From Pardosa pseudoannulata (Eukaryota; Arthropoda; Arachnida; Araneae; Lycosidae), in NCBI GenBank assembly GCA_032207245.1, contig CM063498.1:53356169-53420168 (forward strand): a DNA stretch of 64,000 nucleotides. Reading direction: 5' to 3'. Each line of letters starts with the position of its first letter. Position 1 is the first letter of the stretch. Shown piece by piece: positions 1 through 14,110 of this stretch. The notes under the pieces were generated by a model. That model had not been told where the DNA came from. It was given only the letters and a program-made list of their open reading frames with translations, and ran no database searches. The translations under genes were made by a program, and so were the position numbers.

Positions 1-628
1 CAAATACAAACATGAATTTCAAATATGGCAAATTTAAAATTATGTTTTCACAAATAACAATAATAATATAAACAAATGATACTAATTACATGCAACTGTG
101 AAAGTATTCTTAATGCTTCTAAAAAATGATACCTCCAACTGAGAAACAACGTGTCAACTTTTCTTCTCTACGCTTGGTCAGGCATATTTAATTATTGAAA
201 TAATTTCGAGGGATTTAATTATACCGTTGTTCCATTTTTGTTTAACTTATCGACTGAAAAATAAAATTAACTCTAGAAATATTTATGCTTTACACGTTTA
301 ATGACTACACTTAGCACTTGAGTTGACAAGTAACATTATATTTCATTAAAGCCATGCTAGATAAAGTTAAATTTTAATGCAAAATTTGATTTTATGTAAG
401 CTTGTGTACTTTAGGTCAGTTGATATATGCACGTTCCTCAGACAAAAAATAACTCGGTACTTTTTCGTAAAAATATTTTGTGAAAAGCTATTTTGGCTAA
501 AATTTGTAGCAACTCTCATTTGTCAATTTAACTTTACCTGATAATCAGTCGTAAACATGTTTATGCCTCTAAAAGTGGTAGTCTAGCAGAAAGTTCATTC
601 AGTGATTTGATTGTCATGGAAATTTTGT
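1..628. other. AT-rich intergenic sequence
   Basis: No open frame of note, no RNA-like fold and no repeat shared with the rest of the window was seen. The first recognisable object begins at the target duplication at 629-633. Confidence 0.6.
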
Positions 629-1027
629 AACTGTGTCAAGCAGCTCTCATTAAAATTTATGTAATTACTTTTGATCAAATTTATAGTGGTATATTTTTTT
701 TTGTCAACAAGACTAACATTTTGGTTTAGTAGAGTAAAATATCTAAGATCTAAATTTAACCACAGATTCCGAGAGACTACACACTGAATTTAAAAAAATA
801 ATAATGATCTAAAATAAATGTCCCTGAAATCAGCTTTAAAGTAAAAATAAGTAAATTTATTCCAATGGTATATACATTACTAATATACTAAATTTTGATT
901 ACATTTCATAAGATATACTTTTAAACACCTTCAATTCAGTGCCACATTATTTTTAGATTTGACAAAAATAATTCTCTATCATTTACGTTAAGGTTAGGTT
1001 TAAGTTAGGTATCATTAGGTATATAAA

Positions 1028-1471
<444 letters not shown>

Positions 1472-1574
1472 AGAGAGGACCCAATCTCTAATTCAGAGTT
1501 TTATAATGAGTACCTTTGTAGATCTATTCGTTTTCTGAGGAACACCGCTGGTTGGTAACTGTTCAGGACTGGGT

Positions 1575-1790
1575 ATGTGTGGTAGAAATTTTCAATCTTC
1601 CGTATCAACTTTGGTAAAGGGCTTCCTTCTGAATATTTGCGGTGGATCCGTAATATTTGTCACAGGAACACTGCTGTTAGCCGCAGGAGGTTTCAATGTT
1701 TCCGGAGTCTCTGTCGAACTCAAGGCTATTTTCTTGGCTTCCCTGTCACAACTCAGTTTCACTGTCACAATAGTCTCCTCCGACTTCTGA
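1575..1790 (+). other. open frame conserved among the three LTR-1 copies
   Basis: This 71-codon frame starts about 100 nt downstream of the TATA-like motif. Related peptides occur on the matching strand of the other copies: 4772-5200 (-) and 29651-29941 (-). The shared core is FLL followed by a W/C-G-G/A stretch, VIF and GT; copies 1 and 3 also share a SVELKAI stretch. No known domain is recognised. It may be a leader ORF, the end of an exon, or a chance survivor in recent copies. It is listed because of the cross-copy conservation, not as a demonstrated gene. Confidence 0.35.
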
Positions 1791-2285
1791 CCTCTGACTG
1801 TCGGACTTCTCTGCTTGAATATCGAGCACACTCCTCTCTTGATTTATCTTTATTTTGTATATGTTTCATCTGTGTCCATTCTTATCTCTCTTCGTCCAAT
1901 CAGGAAAGCTGTAAAAATCCAGTTGGTCTCTTTTACAATGCCTTAAAATCTCAAACATGGAAAAACCTTATCCCTTCAAATTGGGCACTGTCCCTTAGGA
2001 ACTCATAAATAACTTCACAAATGTACATTCTTTTCTAGTGTCATGTACGGAGACGTGATTCAAATCTCGGATTGGGATCAGAACCCCACCCCAGAATCCA
2101 TTGAATTAATATTTATTGGTCCTCTCTCCTTTACAAAAGATGTGATGAGGTCAGATTTAGATCCCCAGCATTTTACTTCTCGTATTAATTAATAGCAATT
2201 ATATTAATTAATCAATTATATTAATTATATCAATAATATTAATTATCAATTATATTAATGATCTAAATCGCCTCATCACAAACTT

Positions 2286-2974
2286 CACTAAAAATTATTG
2301 GATTGCTGCAATGTATTTTGAAATTGCAGTGTCCATAACTTTCTGTATATTTGACGACTCTGAGATAGAGGGTAGACCTTCAACTTCTGAGATTGTTGCA
2401 TTTGTAAATAAATGTATGATTTTAAAAAGATGTGTGAAAATTGATGAAATAAAATATGGATAATTTTAATATATTTTTCATTGAATTGTGTATAAAATTA
2501 TTACTTGATAGCTAAAATTTTATGAAGTTTATAATCGATAGGTGCGTTATCTAAATGCGAAGGAACATAAAGAGAAGTATTTTAGAGGTGTTCTTACATG
2601 TCTTCCACATTACTAGAATGAATGGAGTTTTAGTATTCCGAACTGAGCTCGGATATAAGACTTGGTCTCACAATTTCTTACCTAAAATGAAATTTAGCTC
2701 GTTCGATTTTAAACATTAACTATCCCCGATTCAAAAAACTGAAACTCTTTTCCATTAGCATAAATAAATGATGTTGATTCTGTATTAGCAGAGAAGATTT
2801 GGTACATAGAGAGATCATGCAGAGGTGAATCCCATGCACCTTTTTATTTTGACATGCGAAAACGATTGAAACAAGCAAAGAAAAAGAAAAATAAATCATC
2901 ATAAGGATTTGTGCTCCATCATTATAATACGAGACCGCAAACAGAAAAACAAACGCGCGAAATGCTCAAAAGGA
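2286..2974. other. intergenic sequence
   Basis: AT-rich; nothing recognised apart from chance open frames such as 2720-2902 (-). It separates LTR-1 copy 1 from the inverted-repeat element. Confidence 0.55.
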
Positions 2975-3619
2975 ACAGATGCATTAGAGACGCCGGGCCC
3001 GTCTGCCATGTTTTTTGGCGACCAAAAGGTTTCTTTTAGAACGCTACGGTCTACTTTTTGCAACATGAGGGCTAATGAGACCGGGACCTACTGCTTAAAG
3101 ACGATTCCGAACTCCTAAAAACACCCATACCATAGTGGGATTCGAACCCACGAACTCCGGTTCCGAAGGCCAGCACCCTGACCAATCGGCCATCGTTCGC
3201 GACCAAAAGGAAAACGCGTGTTTGAAAAATCGCCAAGTAAAAAAACATGGCGGTACTCGTTTTTCACAATTTATAGCATTATTATAGCACAATTTATAAA
3301 ACGATTTACAATTTATAGCATTATTAAAATAAAATTAGCATAATAATTATCATTTTTCCGTTGTTTAAAAACCAAATATCAGATTAGTAATATTTATTAT
3401 ATATATATCAATACAGCATACACACAATATATATCATTTAATAATAAATATCAAAATAAGCACTAATATTCTAAAAAAATGCAACATGCAACCCCCTTGT
3501 AATAAATGAAATGCAAATAAATTTAATAACAAACACACCAACCTACTTATTGTCTCCTAAAACCGGAAATAATCGCCAAGTTTGGCGAAAAAAAAACACG
3601 GCGTTTATAATGCATCTGT
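2975..3619. repeat. inverted-repeat (MITE-like) element hosting a SINE
   Basis: The left edge (2975-2995, beginning ACAGATGCATTA) is the reverse complement, with few mismatches, of 3599-3619 (ending TAATGCATCTGT). Further in, the TTTTTTGGCGA-type motif near 3011 matches the TTTGGCGAAAA motif near 3586 on the other strand. This makes a loose terminal inverted repeat of about 45 bp. No clear target duplication was found, so the superfamily is undecided. A SINE-A copy sits inside the left arm. Confidence 0.5.
3030..3198 (-). mobile_element. SINE-A copy 1 (tRNA-derived SINE)
   Basis: Flanked by a perfect 12-bp duplication GCGACCAAAAGG (3018-3029 and 3199-3210), which proves retroposition. On the minus strand it begins CGAACGATGGCCGATTGG, carries a box-A-like TGGCCGATTGG, then a perfect box B GGTTCGAATCC, then a tRNA-unrelated body ending near a GTAGACCGTAGC motif. 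The RNA is presumed to be made by Pol III from the internal promoter and mobilised by a LINE. Other copies are at 16.5, 17.1, 20.6, 48.9 and 60.7 kb. Confidence 0.9.
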
Positions 3620-4482
3620 ACTTCTGAAACATCTAGGAATGTGGAATCTCTCCTTTATAGCCCAGACCTATAAATTGGTGACTTTCTATTTTTTGGAAAA
3701 ACAAACAAACACATGATACCACTCAGATAACGAGATAAAAGTTGCAACACAAAACCATTAACGAAAGTAAAATAAAATTCATTTGCAGAGAATATCATTA
3801 AAAATCTTCTGTCATGCCTCGACAAATGTTGGAATAACTTTGCTATACAAACAAAGCTCATTGTAGAATGTCAACAACGTTAAGATTTTTAAGTAGTGAA
3901 ACTTGTATAAGCAGAATACTTGTAGTAGGTAGAATTTAATTACAAATTTAAAAATTTTAAACAAGGAGCAATTCATTCTAACGATTTCAAAGTAACTAAT
4001 CAGTAATTATATAATTTACTGATAGATAATTCTAACTTAAAATAATTAAAGAATCAGTCTTTCATTGAAATATATTACGAGACAATTTTTTATTCATTAG
4101 CTTTATCCATACAATATAATTATTGTGACAAAAATTTCCAAATCAGAATAATGAAATTTTTCGCTAGTTCATCTCTGATAACGAATGAAAAAAATCACGT
4201 TATTTGATTATTGATTTATACGTATTTTGTCTCTTTCTGATTTTATTCATAAAGTAAATTTATTATAATTTTTATTTATTAAATTAGTTTTCAAAAATTC
4301 ATTTTTGGGCAAACATCAATTTAGTTTTCTTGATTTTCAGTTTATATTCAAATAAATTTATTGTTATGTATATTATTTACATTTCTCATGATTAAATATT
4401 TAAATATCTTCTAATTGAATTTTTTAATTAATTTTAATATGACTTTTTTTAAATATTACAATATTAACATGTTCACTTCCAT
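3620..4482. other. AT-rich intergenic sequence
   Basis: No repeat family or gene recognised. The open frame at 3655-3861 (-) has no recognisable motif and no conserved neighbour. Confidence 0.55.
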
Positions 4483-4487
4483 GGGTT

Positions 4488-5596
4488 TGTGATGAGGCGA
4501 TTTAGATCAGTAATATAATTGATTCATTAATACAAGAAGTAATATGCTCGGGATCTAAATCTGACCTCATCATATCTTTGTAAAAAGACAGAGGACCATA
4601 AATTTATATTTTACAGATATTGTTGTCTTGTACGGTGGTCCCGGACGGGGTTCTGATCCCAGTCCCAGATTAGAATCCCGTCTCCGTACTTGACATTAAA
4701 TAAGAATGTACCTTTGTGGAGTATTTATGAGTCCCTAAGGGACAGTGCCCAATTAGAAGGGGTAAAGTTTTTCACATTGGCGGTCTCAAGGCGGTCTTAA
4801 GCAGACCAATGAGATTCTTACAACTATCCCGATTGGACGATAAGAAGAAAGAGGGGACAAGGTTGAAATTAATAATATAAAAATAATCTAAAAATTGAGA
4901 AGGTGTATGAAAGTTAAAAAAAAAAAGGTGTTCGACAGTCGAGACTAGAAGAGAGTCCGACAGAAGGTGTGTTCGAGAGTCGAGACTAGAGAAGAGTCCG
5001 ATAGAAGGTGTTCGAGAGTCGAGACTAGGAGAGAAGTCCGACAGAACGAGTTCGAGAGTCCAGCCAAGTCTGACAGGATGGGTGCCTGCATCAAATATCA
5101 CGGCCGCACCCCAAACACTCAGGAGGAAGCCCCTGACCAGACCAACGAAAGATCCATAGATACCCATCAACCAGTAGTGTTCCGGGCACACCATTTTCAT
5201 TCCCGAAAGGTACCCCCCCCCTTTACATACATTTTGAAATTGAGATTAGGTCCTTTCTCTATTTACAAAACAACTTAAGTATTTAAAAATTGTCAGAACT
5301 AATTTAGAAGATGTTGACAAAGCTTATTTTATGAAAATTAGCATTATATATACATTATTATATATACATAGATGTATATATATATATATTATAATAAATT
5401 TACTTTTTTATATTAAGCTAGTTTCGGATGCTGTGAATTTAGCTTTTAGTTTATCTTCATATTTATGTCTGTAGTTTCTCAGAACCTGTGGTTAAATTTA
5501 GTACAAAAATACTTTTACACAACGCAATCCAAATAAATGACCACTATACATTTTATCACAGGTTAATACTCAAATATAAAAGAGGACTACACGACA
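4488..5596 (-). mobile_element. solo LTR, family LTR-1, copy 2
   Basis: Starts TGTGATGAGG and ends CACGACA, flanked by GGGTT (4483-4487) and AGGTT (5597-5601), a 5-bp duplication with one mismatch. It is about 1.1 kb and collinear with copy 3. The inferred sense strand is minus, judged from the TATA-like TAAATAG near 5260 and the position of the shared open frame (4772-5200, -). It differs from the other copies by an internal minisatellite at about 4927-5078. The inverted pair at the LTR edge is 4488-4508 with 4552-4573. No internal retrotransposon coding region is adjacent. Confidence 0.8.
4927..5078. repeat. minisatellite of about 37 bp, about 4 units, inside LTR-1 copy 2
   Basis: The motif GTTCGAGAGTCGAGACTAG followed by an AGTCCGACAG-type segment is repeated about four times with small changes. 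Copy 3 has about two degenerate versions (about 29570-29645), so the number of units varies between LTR copies. Confidence 0.8.
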
Positions 5597-5601
5597 AGGT
5601 T

Positions 5602-6522
5602 CACAGGTGACTGGCGAAGCAGCAAAAAATAAAAGTACATGATTATAGTAAATATGGATACTGATAAATTTTTCAATAACACCATTGTTATTATAATGGT
5701 TTGAAGAAATTAATGCAATATAGTACATACAAAAATAATTTTATTAGTATATGAAAAATATACATTTTATCAGTGTATATTGCGATGAGTCAGACTGAAA
5801 CATTCAAGGCAACGAAAAGGTAAATCAACGCAATCGGAACAATATGTAAAAAATTTTTTAGTCAAATTCTTTGCTCTTGTTCTTCCTAGCTGCTTTGAAT
5901 GCTAAAGAAGGAAAGCAATCACTTAGCAATCGAAGCACGATTGTTTGAAAAAAAAAAGGACAATCGTAACAATTGCTTACCTCGCCGTAGAAGTCACTAG
6001 TGACCCTCACCACGAAAACTGCTTCAAGCATAATTTATAACTCATTTTATCTGCTGCAAATAATATTTCAGTATATGCATCATATAATGAAAAGTCCAAG
6101 CCCGCGTATTGGACAAACCATCGAAAATGAGTCTGGAAGTCAACGTGTTAATAACTTAATATTTTTAGGAACACATTATATCAAAATATTTTTCTAAGAA
6201 AGTAGATTTTTTTCCAAGATATTAGTTTTCTCAATTTAAACGTGTCATTAGTTTAGTCTAAAACATGCTTGAACGTAGTATGTTCTTTTTAAAACTATTT
6301 CAGGAAGTACTTATTTTGGAGGCAGGTGATTTATTTGATGTAATATAAGAATTTTGAAAAATGCATGTCAGGAAAAATGAAGAAGGAAAAATAAAATCAC
6401 CAAAATGCAATGTTTGGTGTTTAGTCTAAATAATAGCATATTTTTGCTTTTGTAACTTTTCTATGAGTTAAATTTGACTTTTATTCTACTGAAATGAATT
6501 TTTCTTTTAACTTTATTGTGTG
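5602..6522. other. intergenic sequence
   Basis: AT-rich, no gene. A short imperfect dyad around CAATCG occurs at 5920-5975. Open frame 6000-6197 (+) shows no recognisable motif. Confidence 0.5.
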
Positions 6523-6634
6523 TTAACCCTTAATTTGGCTAAGTCTGCCGCTACACCGAACATGTATATTTATAACTACTATATAACATAATTGTCAGTG
6601 TTCACCACACTAGACATTAATTATCACAAAAATG

Positions 6635-6699
<65 letters not shown>

Positions 6700-6792
6700 T
6701 ATTTTACAGAGATCCTAATGTCTATACAGACATGGGAAAATAACAGATTATAAAAAAGATTTTAAAAGACATCTTGTCGAGTTAAGGGTTAA
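6523..6792. mobile_element. short TTAA-flanked MITE (piggyBac-type) with a (TA)n core
   Basis: Left end TTAACCCTTAA (6523-6533) and right end TTAAGGGTTAA (6782-6792) are perfect 11-bp inverted repeats that include the TTAA target; similarity continues weakly inward. The length is 270 bp with no coding capacity. A (TA)n run lies at 6641-6694. TTAA ends with inverted termini are typical of elements moved by piggyBac transposases. The small size and palindromic tip leave some room for coincidence. Confidence 0.5.
6641..6694. repeat. (TA)n microsatellite
   Basis: Uninterrupted alternating TA within the small TTAA element. Confidence 0.95.
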
Positions 6793-7493
6793 AATGTTAT
6801 TTGTTCTTCTCTTAACATGAAGCATTCTGAAAGAATTCGTACAGAAGCTGAACTTTAGAGCTTTATATTGTTATTTATGAATTTTTTTTGTATTTCTAAT
6901 ATATATCAGCCAGCTTAAAATTTCTCTATTTCCTGGAAAGTTAACAAAATAATGTTTCTGTGCGGATGACTTGTATATTAATATCACTATTATTTTTTTC
7001 TTTCGTGAACAATATTTTTCCAGGAATAGAAATTATGCCAGAAAGCAAATATCCAGAAAATATAGTCCAATATATTTCTGAAGTTAAAACATATATATCA
7101 CTACTAATACTGCATAGATGTTATTTATCAAATGTATGCTGATTTATAAACCTCAATGTGAAGTAATTATCATTAGAATAAAATCATACATTAAACATAC
7201 ATTAAGTTTTAGACTTTTCGAAATTATGAAATGAATTAAAATAATTTAAAAGCAATTTAATCTAATAATTATTTGGGTGTAAGTTCTTTTTTCTAGGAAA
7301 CTATGCTAGAAAGCAATTATCTAGCCAATATAACCCAATATCTAACCCAAGTCTTTCTAAGATTATTTTCTTAGTTAACATGTAGAGTTGTAAGAGAAAT
7401 ATAAAGATTTGTTCAGATTACTTAAGGAATGCTCAGTAATGGTTATGGAATAGATTTGTTCAGCTTTCATTACGGAAGTCAAATATATGAATA
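6793..7493. other. intergenic sequence
   Basis: No gene or family recognised. Two short look-alike segments, GCCAGAAAGCAAATATCCAG near 7037 and GCTAGAAAGCAATTATCTAG near 7304, suggest an old local duplication of about 270 bp. Confidence 0.45.
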
Positions 7494-8669
<1,176 letters not shown>

Positions 8670-9543
8670 TATTTGTTTTTATTTTGATACCTTACAATTC
8701 TCATTTCAATTCTCATTCAACATAAATGTTTAATTACGTAAGATTTTATAAAAATTACCCTTCTACAGGACATTTTTAAATAAGATATAACCTTTCCTAA
8801 TATGTGTGTGTGTTGTTTGCATATCTTCGTCTTACATTCAAAAGGAACTAACTCTTAGCTGAATGAAATGGGATTTCACGGAAATGTGGTTAAATTATGT
8901 CTATAAATTCTAGGAATTTGCACTTAACATGTTTGCACTATGAATTCAAACTGATTTCGAACTATCTTGAGGTTTATTCAATATCAGTTTAATGTAATGC
9001 ATCGTAATGAAACTAGAGGTAAGTAAGATTAAAAAATTTATTGTACTAGAAGTTCAGTTAGTTAAAGAAACTTTTACGTAAAGGAATGAAATAAGTTTAC
9101 CTCACTTTTATGAAGAAAAAAAAATAAAGCTCACTTTTTAATATTGCAAAATTTCAAGGAAAACATGAAATTGTTTCAACATATAGAGTTTCATTGAAGG
9201 AAGAGAGATATTGATTAATAAAATATGCATGCAACGAAAAATTAAAGCAAAAATTCAATTTTGTAAATCATAAACTTTCATGGTTAACAATTAAATAACT
9301 TCTGCTTTGATTAAACTTTTCCGAGAAGTTTTTTGTTTGATTTGAAAGAAAATTAATCAACTATTGACCAAAAAATATCACTAAAACTTTTAGGAAGAAA
9401 TTTACTACATTATCTCGTATCTTCTCACACGCAAACACATAGAGCTACATTAACTGATAACTGTTAATAATATGATATCATTTTCATATCTACTAAATAA
9501 TTGATAGAATTGAAATATAGTGCATAAACATTTAAATTCATAT
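8670..9543. other. AT-rich intergenic sequence
   Basis: Nothing recognised on either strand; it runs up to the TTAA of the next element. Confidence 0.5.
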
Positions 9544-10485
9544 TTAAGTTATCCGTCTAAGTTAAAAACGTCATTTTTTACTAAAATTCATAAATTTATT
9601 TTTTATTACTCTTTTGTAAAATTTCAACTTTTAGGCTTCTAAATATGTTTTTGTTTTGTCTCTACGGCATTTTTAAGAAAAGTGACAGTTGTTTAAACAT
9701 CAGTGACAGCTGTCAAAACAAAACGGAAGTAGCGACTTCGGAACCGGAAGTTGTGAATTTAAATACTTTAAAAGAGCATTTTGTGGACAAAATATTTTAA
9801 ATTTTCATAAAGTTTAGTTTACACATTTTTCTAATATTTTTAATAATTAGCAACTTCGCAATTAGAAAGTTTTGAAGCAAGAAAGTGTGTTAAATTTTAA
9901 ACATGTATTTTTATTTTATAATAGTTAAAATTCTATTCATAAAGATCAAATGCGTTTTTCTCAGAACGGTATTTTTAATAAAATGTTGAAACTTGAAATG
10001 TGATTTCTCACAAAGTTCTTAAAATATTTTGTTAAAAATTGTTATGAATGTTTTTGATAGTATTTACTAGTGAATGACCTAAAAGCTTTAAATTTGGATA
10101 ATTTTTATTGATGTTACACTCATAGTTAGATATAAAGGTACTGAAAATTCGTTAAAAATTCAATGCGTATGATTTTGAAGGACCAAAGTTTTTTACCAAG
10201 TGTAAATTAAGCAAAGATTTTAGGTGATTCACTAGTCGAGTGTATAAGAAATGTGTTGCATACAAAATATTGAAATAATTTAATTTATTAAAAAATTAGA
10301 CGTTTTGAATAAAACCAGATTTTTTTACTAAATTTTCTTTATTTATTAGAAATTTTATAAAACTTCTCCAGGAATAAATTTTTTAAGTACAATTCTCTAT
10401 GATAATATAAAAATAAATTTAAAAATGTGAAAACATGAAATAGCTTCTCTGTTTATACAAAAAGTTCTCCGAACGGATACCTTAA
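9544..10485 (-). mobile_element. TTAA element family T1, copy A
   Basis: Bounded by TTAA at 9544-9547 and 10482-10485. Termini are GTTATCCGTCTAAGTT on the left and GAACGGATACC on the right, inverted relative to each other. It is 942 bp and aligns end to end, in reverse, with copies B (49764-50699) and C (60973-61909). It has no open frame of transposase size, so it depended on an enzyme supplied elsewhere, presumably piggyBac-type from the TTAA target. About 200 bp in from the left end is a conserved block with CAGCTG and CGGAAGT motifs. Five bases of the right tip seen in B and C are missing here. Confidence 0.85.
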
Positions 10486-11404
10486 ATGTACCCTTTTGGA
10501 AAATTGAATTGGTTGCATATATAAAATTTAACACAATAATATTTGTAGATATAAATACCATCATTATATTGTAACTGAGTGGTAAAAGAATGTAATCTAT
10601 GTCTGTAAATTGCGAAATATAAAATCTAATTTTTAAACTGCATTATGTTATCTAGTGTTCACAAAAGTGTAATTCTCTTATTGAATCATAACATTGAAAA
10701 CTGCAGTCGTATAAAGATATTTAAATGTGCTACTAACATTTCATTTATGAACATTTTTCTACCTTAAGAGTTAGTTATAATGAATGTCTTTATTTAAAAC
10801 GGATTTATTTAATTAAGATGCATATAAAGCGATTCCTTTAGTATCTAGCTAGGCTATGGAATAACGTTATGTCAATTTTGATAATACATTTAATGAATAT
10901 TGTTTAGAAAGGCTACAAATTAAAGGTTAATATAACATGCAAAACTGGGTTATTTTAAATGAAGATTAATAACAATTCAATTAAATACAATCTTAAAATA
11001 AATTGTTTAAGCTTGTATTAGTATGAATCTCATGATACCTTTATTGATATGTGTGTTTTAATTAATGAGTACATTTTGTATTTGAAGTACTTTAATTATT
11101 CTATTATTTTATGTATTTCCCTTTAAAACTATCCAATATACGTAAAAGATAAATTCATTATTAACTGGCCAAATTAAAATTCTGATTAAAAATAAATGAA
11201 TAATTTGTAAAAATTAGACAAACGAAGAGATAGTCAAAAAAGTAGCAAACCATGATATTAATTTATAATGAAGTATAACTTATTTTTCCACCATATAAAA
11301 TTTCCAGATCGTGAAAACTCACTGGAGATTTTTTAATATATATTAACTCTGATGGACTTAATAATTATTGAAAAATACTTAATGGTTCTTAATGCAATTT
11401 TTGG
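10486..11404. other. AT-rich intergenic sequence
   Basis: No repeat or gene recognised between the T1 copy and the 221-bp tandem array. Confidence 0.5.
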
Positions 11405-12297
11405 GTAGCATAAAAATTAGAAACAACATATATAGTCATACAAAACTGTCGTTACATTGTTGCTAAAATGTTTTAATTGATATTGAAAATATTAGGCATT
11501 TAGAATGTATAAACGAATGACTTCCTGAAATATATATCTTTAATTATTTTTTAAGATTAACTTTCTTACTAATGACTACTATTTAACTAAAGTAAGTTTG
11601 TTTTCGACGACAGGAGTAGGATTTGTTAGTATAATGATTAGAAACATCATATATAGTCATACAAAACTGTCTTTATATTGTTGCTAAAATCTTTCAATTT
11701 ATATTGAAAATGTTGCGTATTTAAAATGTGTAAACGGGTGACTTCCTGAAATATATACCTTTAATTATTTTTTAAGATTAACTTTCCTACTACACTTATG
11801 ACAACTATTTAACTAAAGTAAGTTTGTTTTCGACGACAGGAGTAAGATTTGGTAGTATAATGATTAGGAACAACATATATAGTCATACAAAACTGTCTTT
11901 ATATTGTTGCTAAAATCTTTCAATTTATATTGAAAATGTTGCGCATTTAGAATGTGTAAAAGGATGACTTCGTGAAATATATACCTTTAATTATTTTTTA
12001 AGATTAACTTTCTTACTAATGACTACTATTTAACTAAAGTAAGTTTGTTTTCAAAGACATGAGTAGGATTTGGTATTATAAAGATTAGGAACAACATATA
12101 TAGTCAGTCAAAACTGTCTTTACATTGTTGCTAAAATTTTTTAATTTATATTGAAAATGTTAGGCATTTAGAATATATAAACGGATTACTTCCTGTAATA
12201 TATACCTTTAATTATTTTTTAAGATTACCTTTCTTACTACACTTATGACTACTCTTTAACTAAAGTAAATTTGTTTCCGACGACAGTACTAGGATCT
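11405..12297. repeat. tandem repeat, about 221-bp units, 4 copies
   Basis: The marker CATATATAGTCA recurs at 11427, 11648, 11874 and 12095, giving spacings of 221, 226 and 221 bp. Each unit also has TTGTTGCTAAAAT, a TGACTTCCTGAAATATATA-type segment and GTTTTCGACGACAGGAGTA. No open frame is conserved across units. The last unit fades out at about 12297. Confidence 0.9.
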
Positions 12298-12780
12298 ATC
12301 GTATCTGAAACAAATATCCAAGTTAATTATACAGTTATACATATAAGTAATGGGACATTTGTCCCATCACAAAGGGAAGAGTATCCACATTTGATTGAAA
12401 GTAGTAAATTAAAAGGTAGCCGAATGAAAAAACAAGGAATTTTGGAAAGAAAATTGTAGATTATTGTAGCATCACCTCCCGAAGTCTACTGGTGGAAAAT
12501 AACACAGAATTATAGATATCTGAATCAGGCAATCAAAGTTTTAAGGGATAAACACCTGATGGCGTAGAGAAAACAAAATAATTTTATAAAGAGTTGTATA
12601 AGAAGCATTGATTGAAGCCGGAATTAATTTTGGTGTTTTCGAAATTGAAAATTTTATAAAAAGAACAAAATAGTTTCGCCAAATTTTGACATTAAAGGAT
12701 AGAAGTACCCCAAAAATAATTTTAGATAGACTTACACTTACGTTGGTTAGTTTTATAGGTTAAAATATCATTACACACAC
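12298..12780. other. intergenic sequence
   Basis: Unique at the scale of this window. The 62-codon frame 12271-12459 (+) begins in the tandem array and has no recognised motif. Confidence 0.5.
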
Positions 12781-13368
<588 letters not shown>

Positions 13369-13371
<3 letters not shown>

Positions 13372-13740
13372 TCGTAGATAGATGATGGACAGTTACTAAG
13401 TAGGCGACTAAGGTTACAAGTTAAGTGTCAAAAAATCGTTTCCCGTTATTTTAATTTATTAGTAATTTTTAAGCGGAGTTGTCTTTCAATATTAGCTCAT
13501 ACAAATAGAGCTATGATAAAAGGTATCCTATTCATAACGTTAGAGTTACCGACTTAGTCCAAAATATCCCTAGACCCTTAGCGATAGGATGGACATTGTA
13601 GAGTGTTTATTTAATATGTATTTACTTTAAGGCTAAACATTCTTGGTTATTTTGAATTTGTACTAAAGACAAAATGTCGAAATTTTATCGCTAATCGTTT
13701 ATCAGTTAGGTTTGTCAGCTGTAACGTACATTGCCGCTGC
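13369..13740. other. intergenic sequence
   Basis: Somewhat less AT-rich than its surroundings; nothing recognised. Confidence 0.45.
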
Positions 13741-14110
13741 CAGGTTTTAACAACCTTAGGAGAAGGAGTTCTACCACTCAACATCGCCAATGTGCAATCC
13801 AGTAAAATTCTCGAAAAGTCCCCATTATCTCGCAGTTAACACAACCTTCTAACTAAACATTGAAAATTTACTGACATGCCCGTATTTAAACCTTAGCAGA
13901 AGGAGTCCTACCACTCAACATCGCCCACGTGCAATCCAGAAATATTCTAGAAAAAAATCTAAGTCCCTATTAAGAGGCCGTTCCGAAAACATTCTAACTA
14001 AACTTTGAAAATTCATTGACCTTCCCGTATTTCAACCTTAGCAGAAGAAACTCTACCACTCAATATCGTTCACGTGTAATCCTGCCAATTCCCGATTACA
14101 GGGATGATCA
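13741..14110. repeat. tandem repeat of about 140-bp units, 3 copies
   Basis: CTACCACTCA occurs at 13771, 13908 and 14053 (spacings 137 and 145). Each copy is preceded by an ACCTTAG(G/C)AGAAG segment and followed by a GTGCAATCC-type segment. Units are clearly diverged. The block is GC-richer than the flanks. No conserved frame. Confidence 0.85.
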
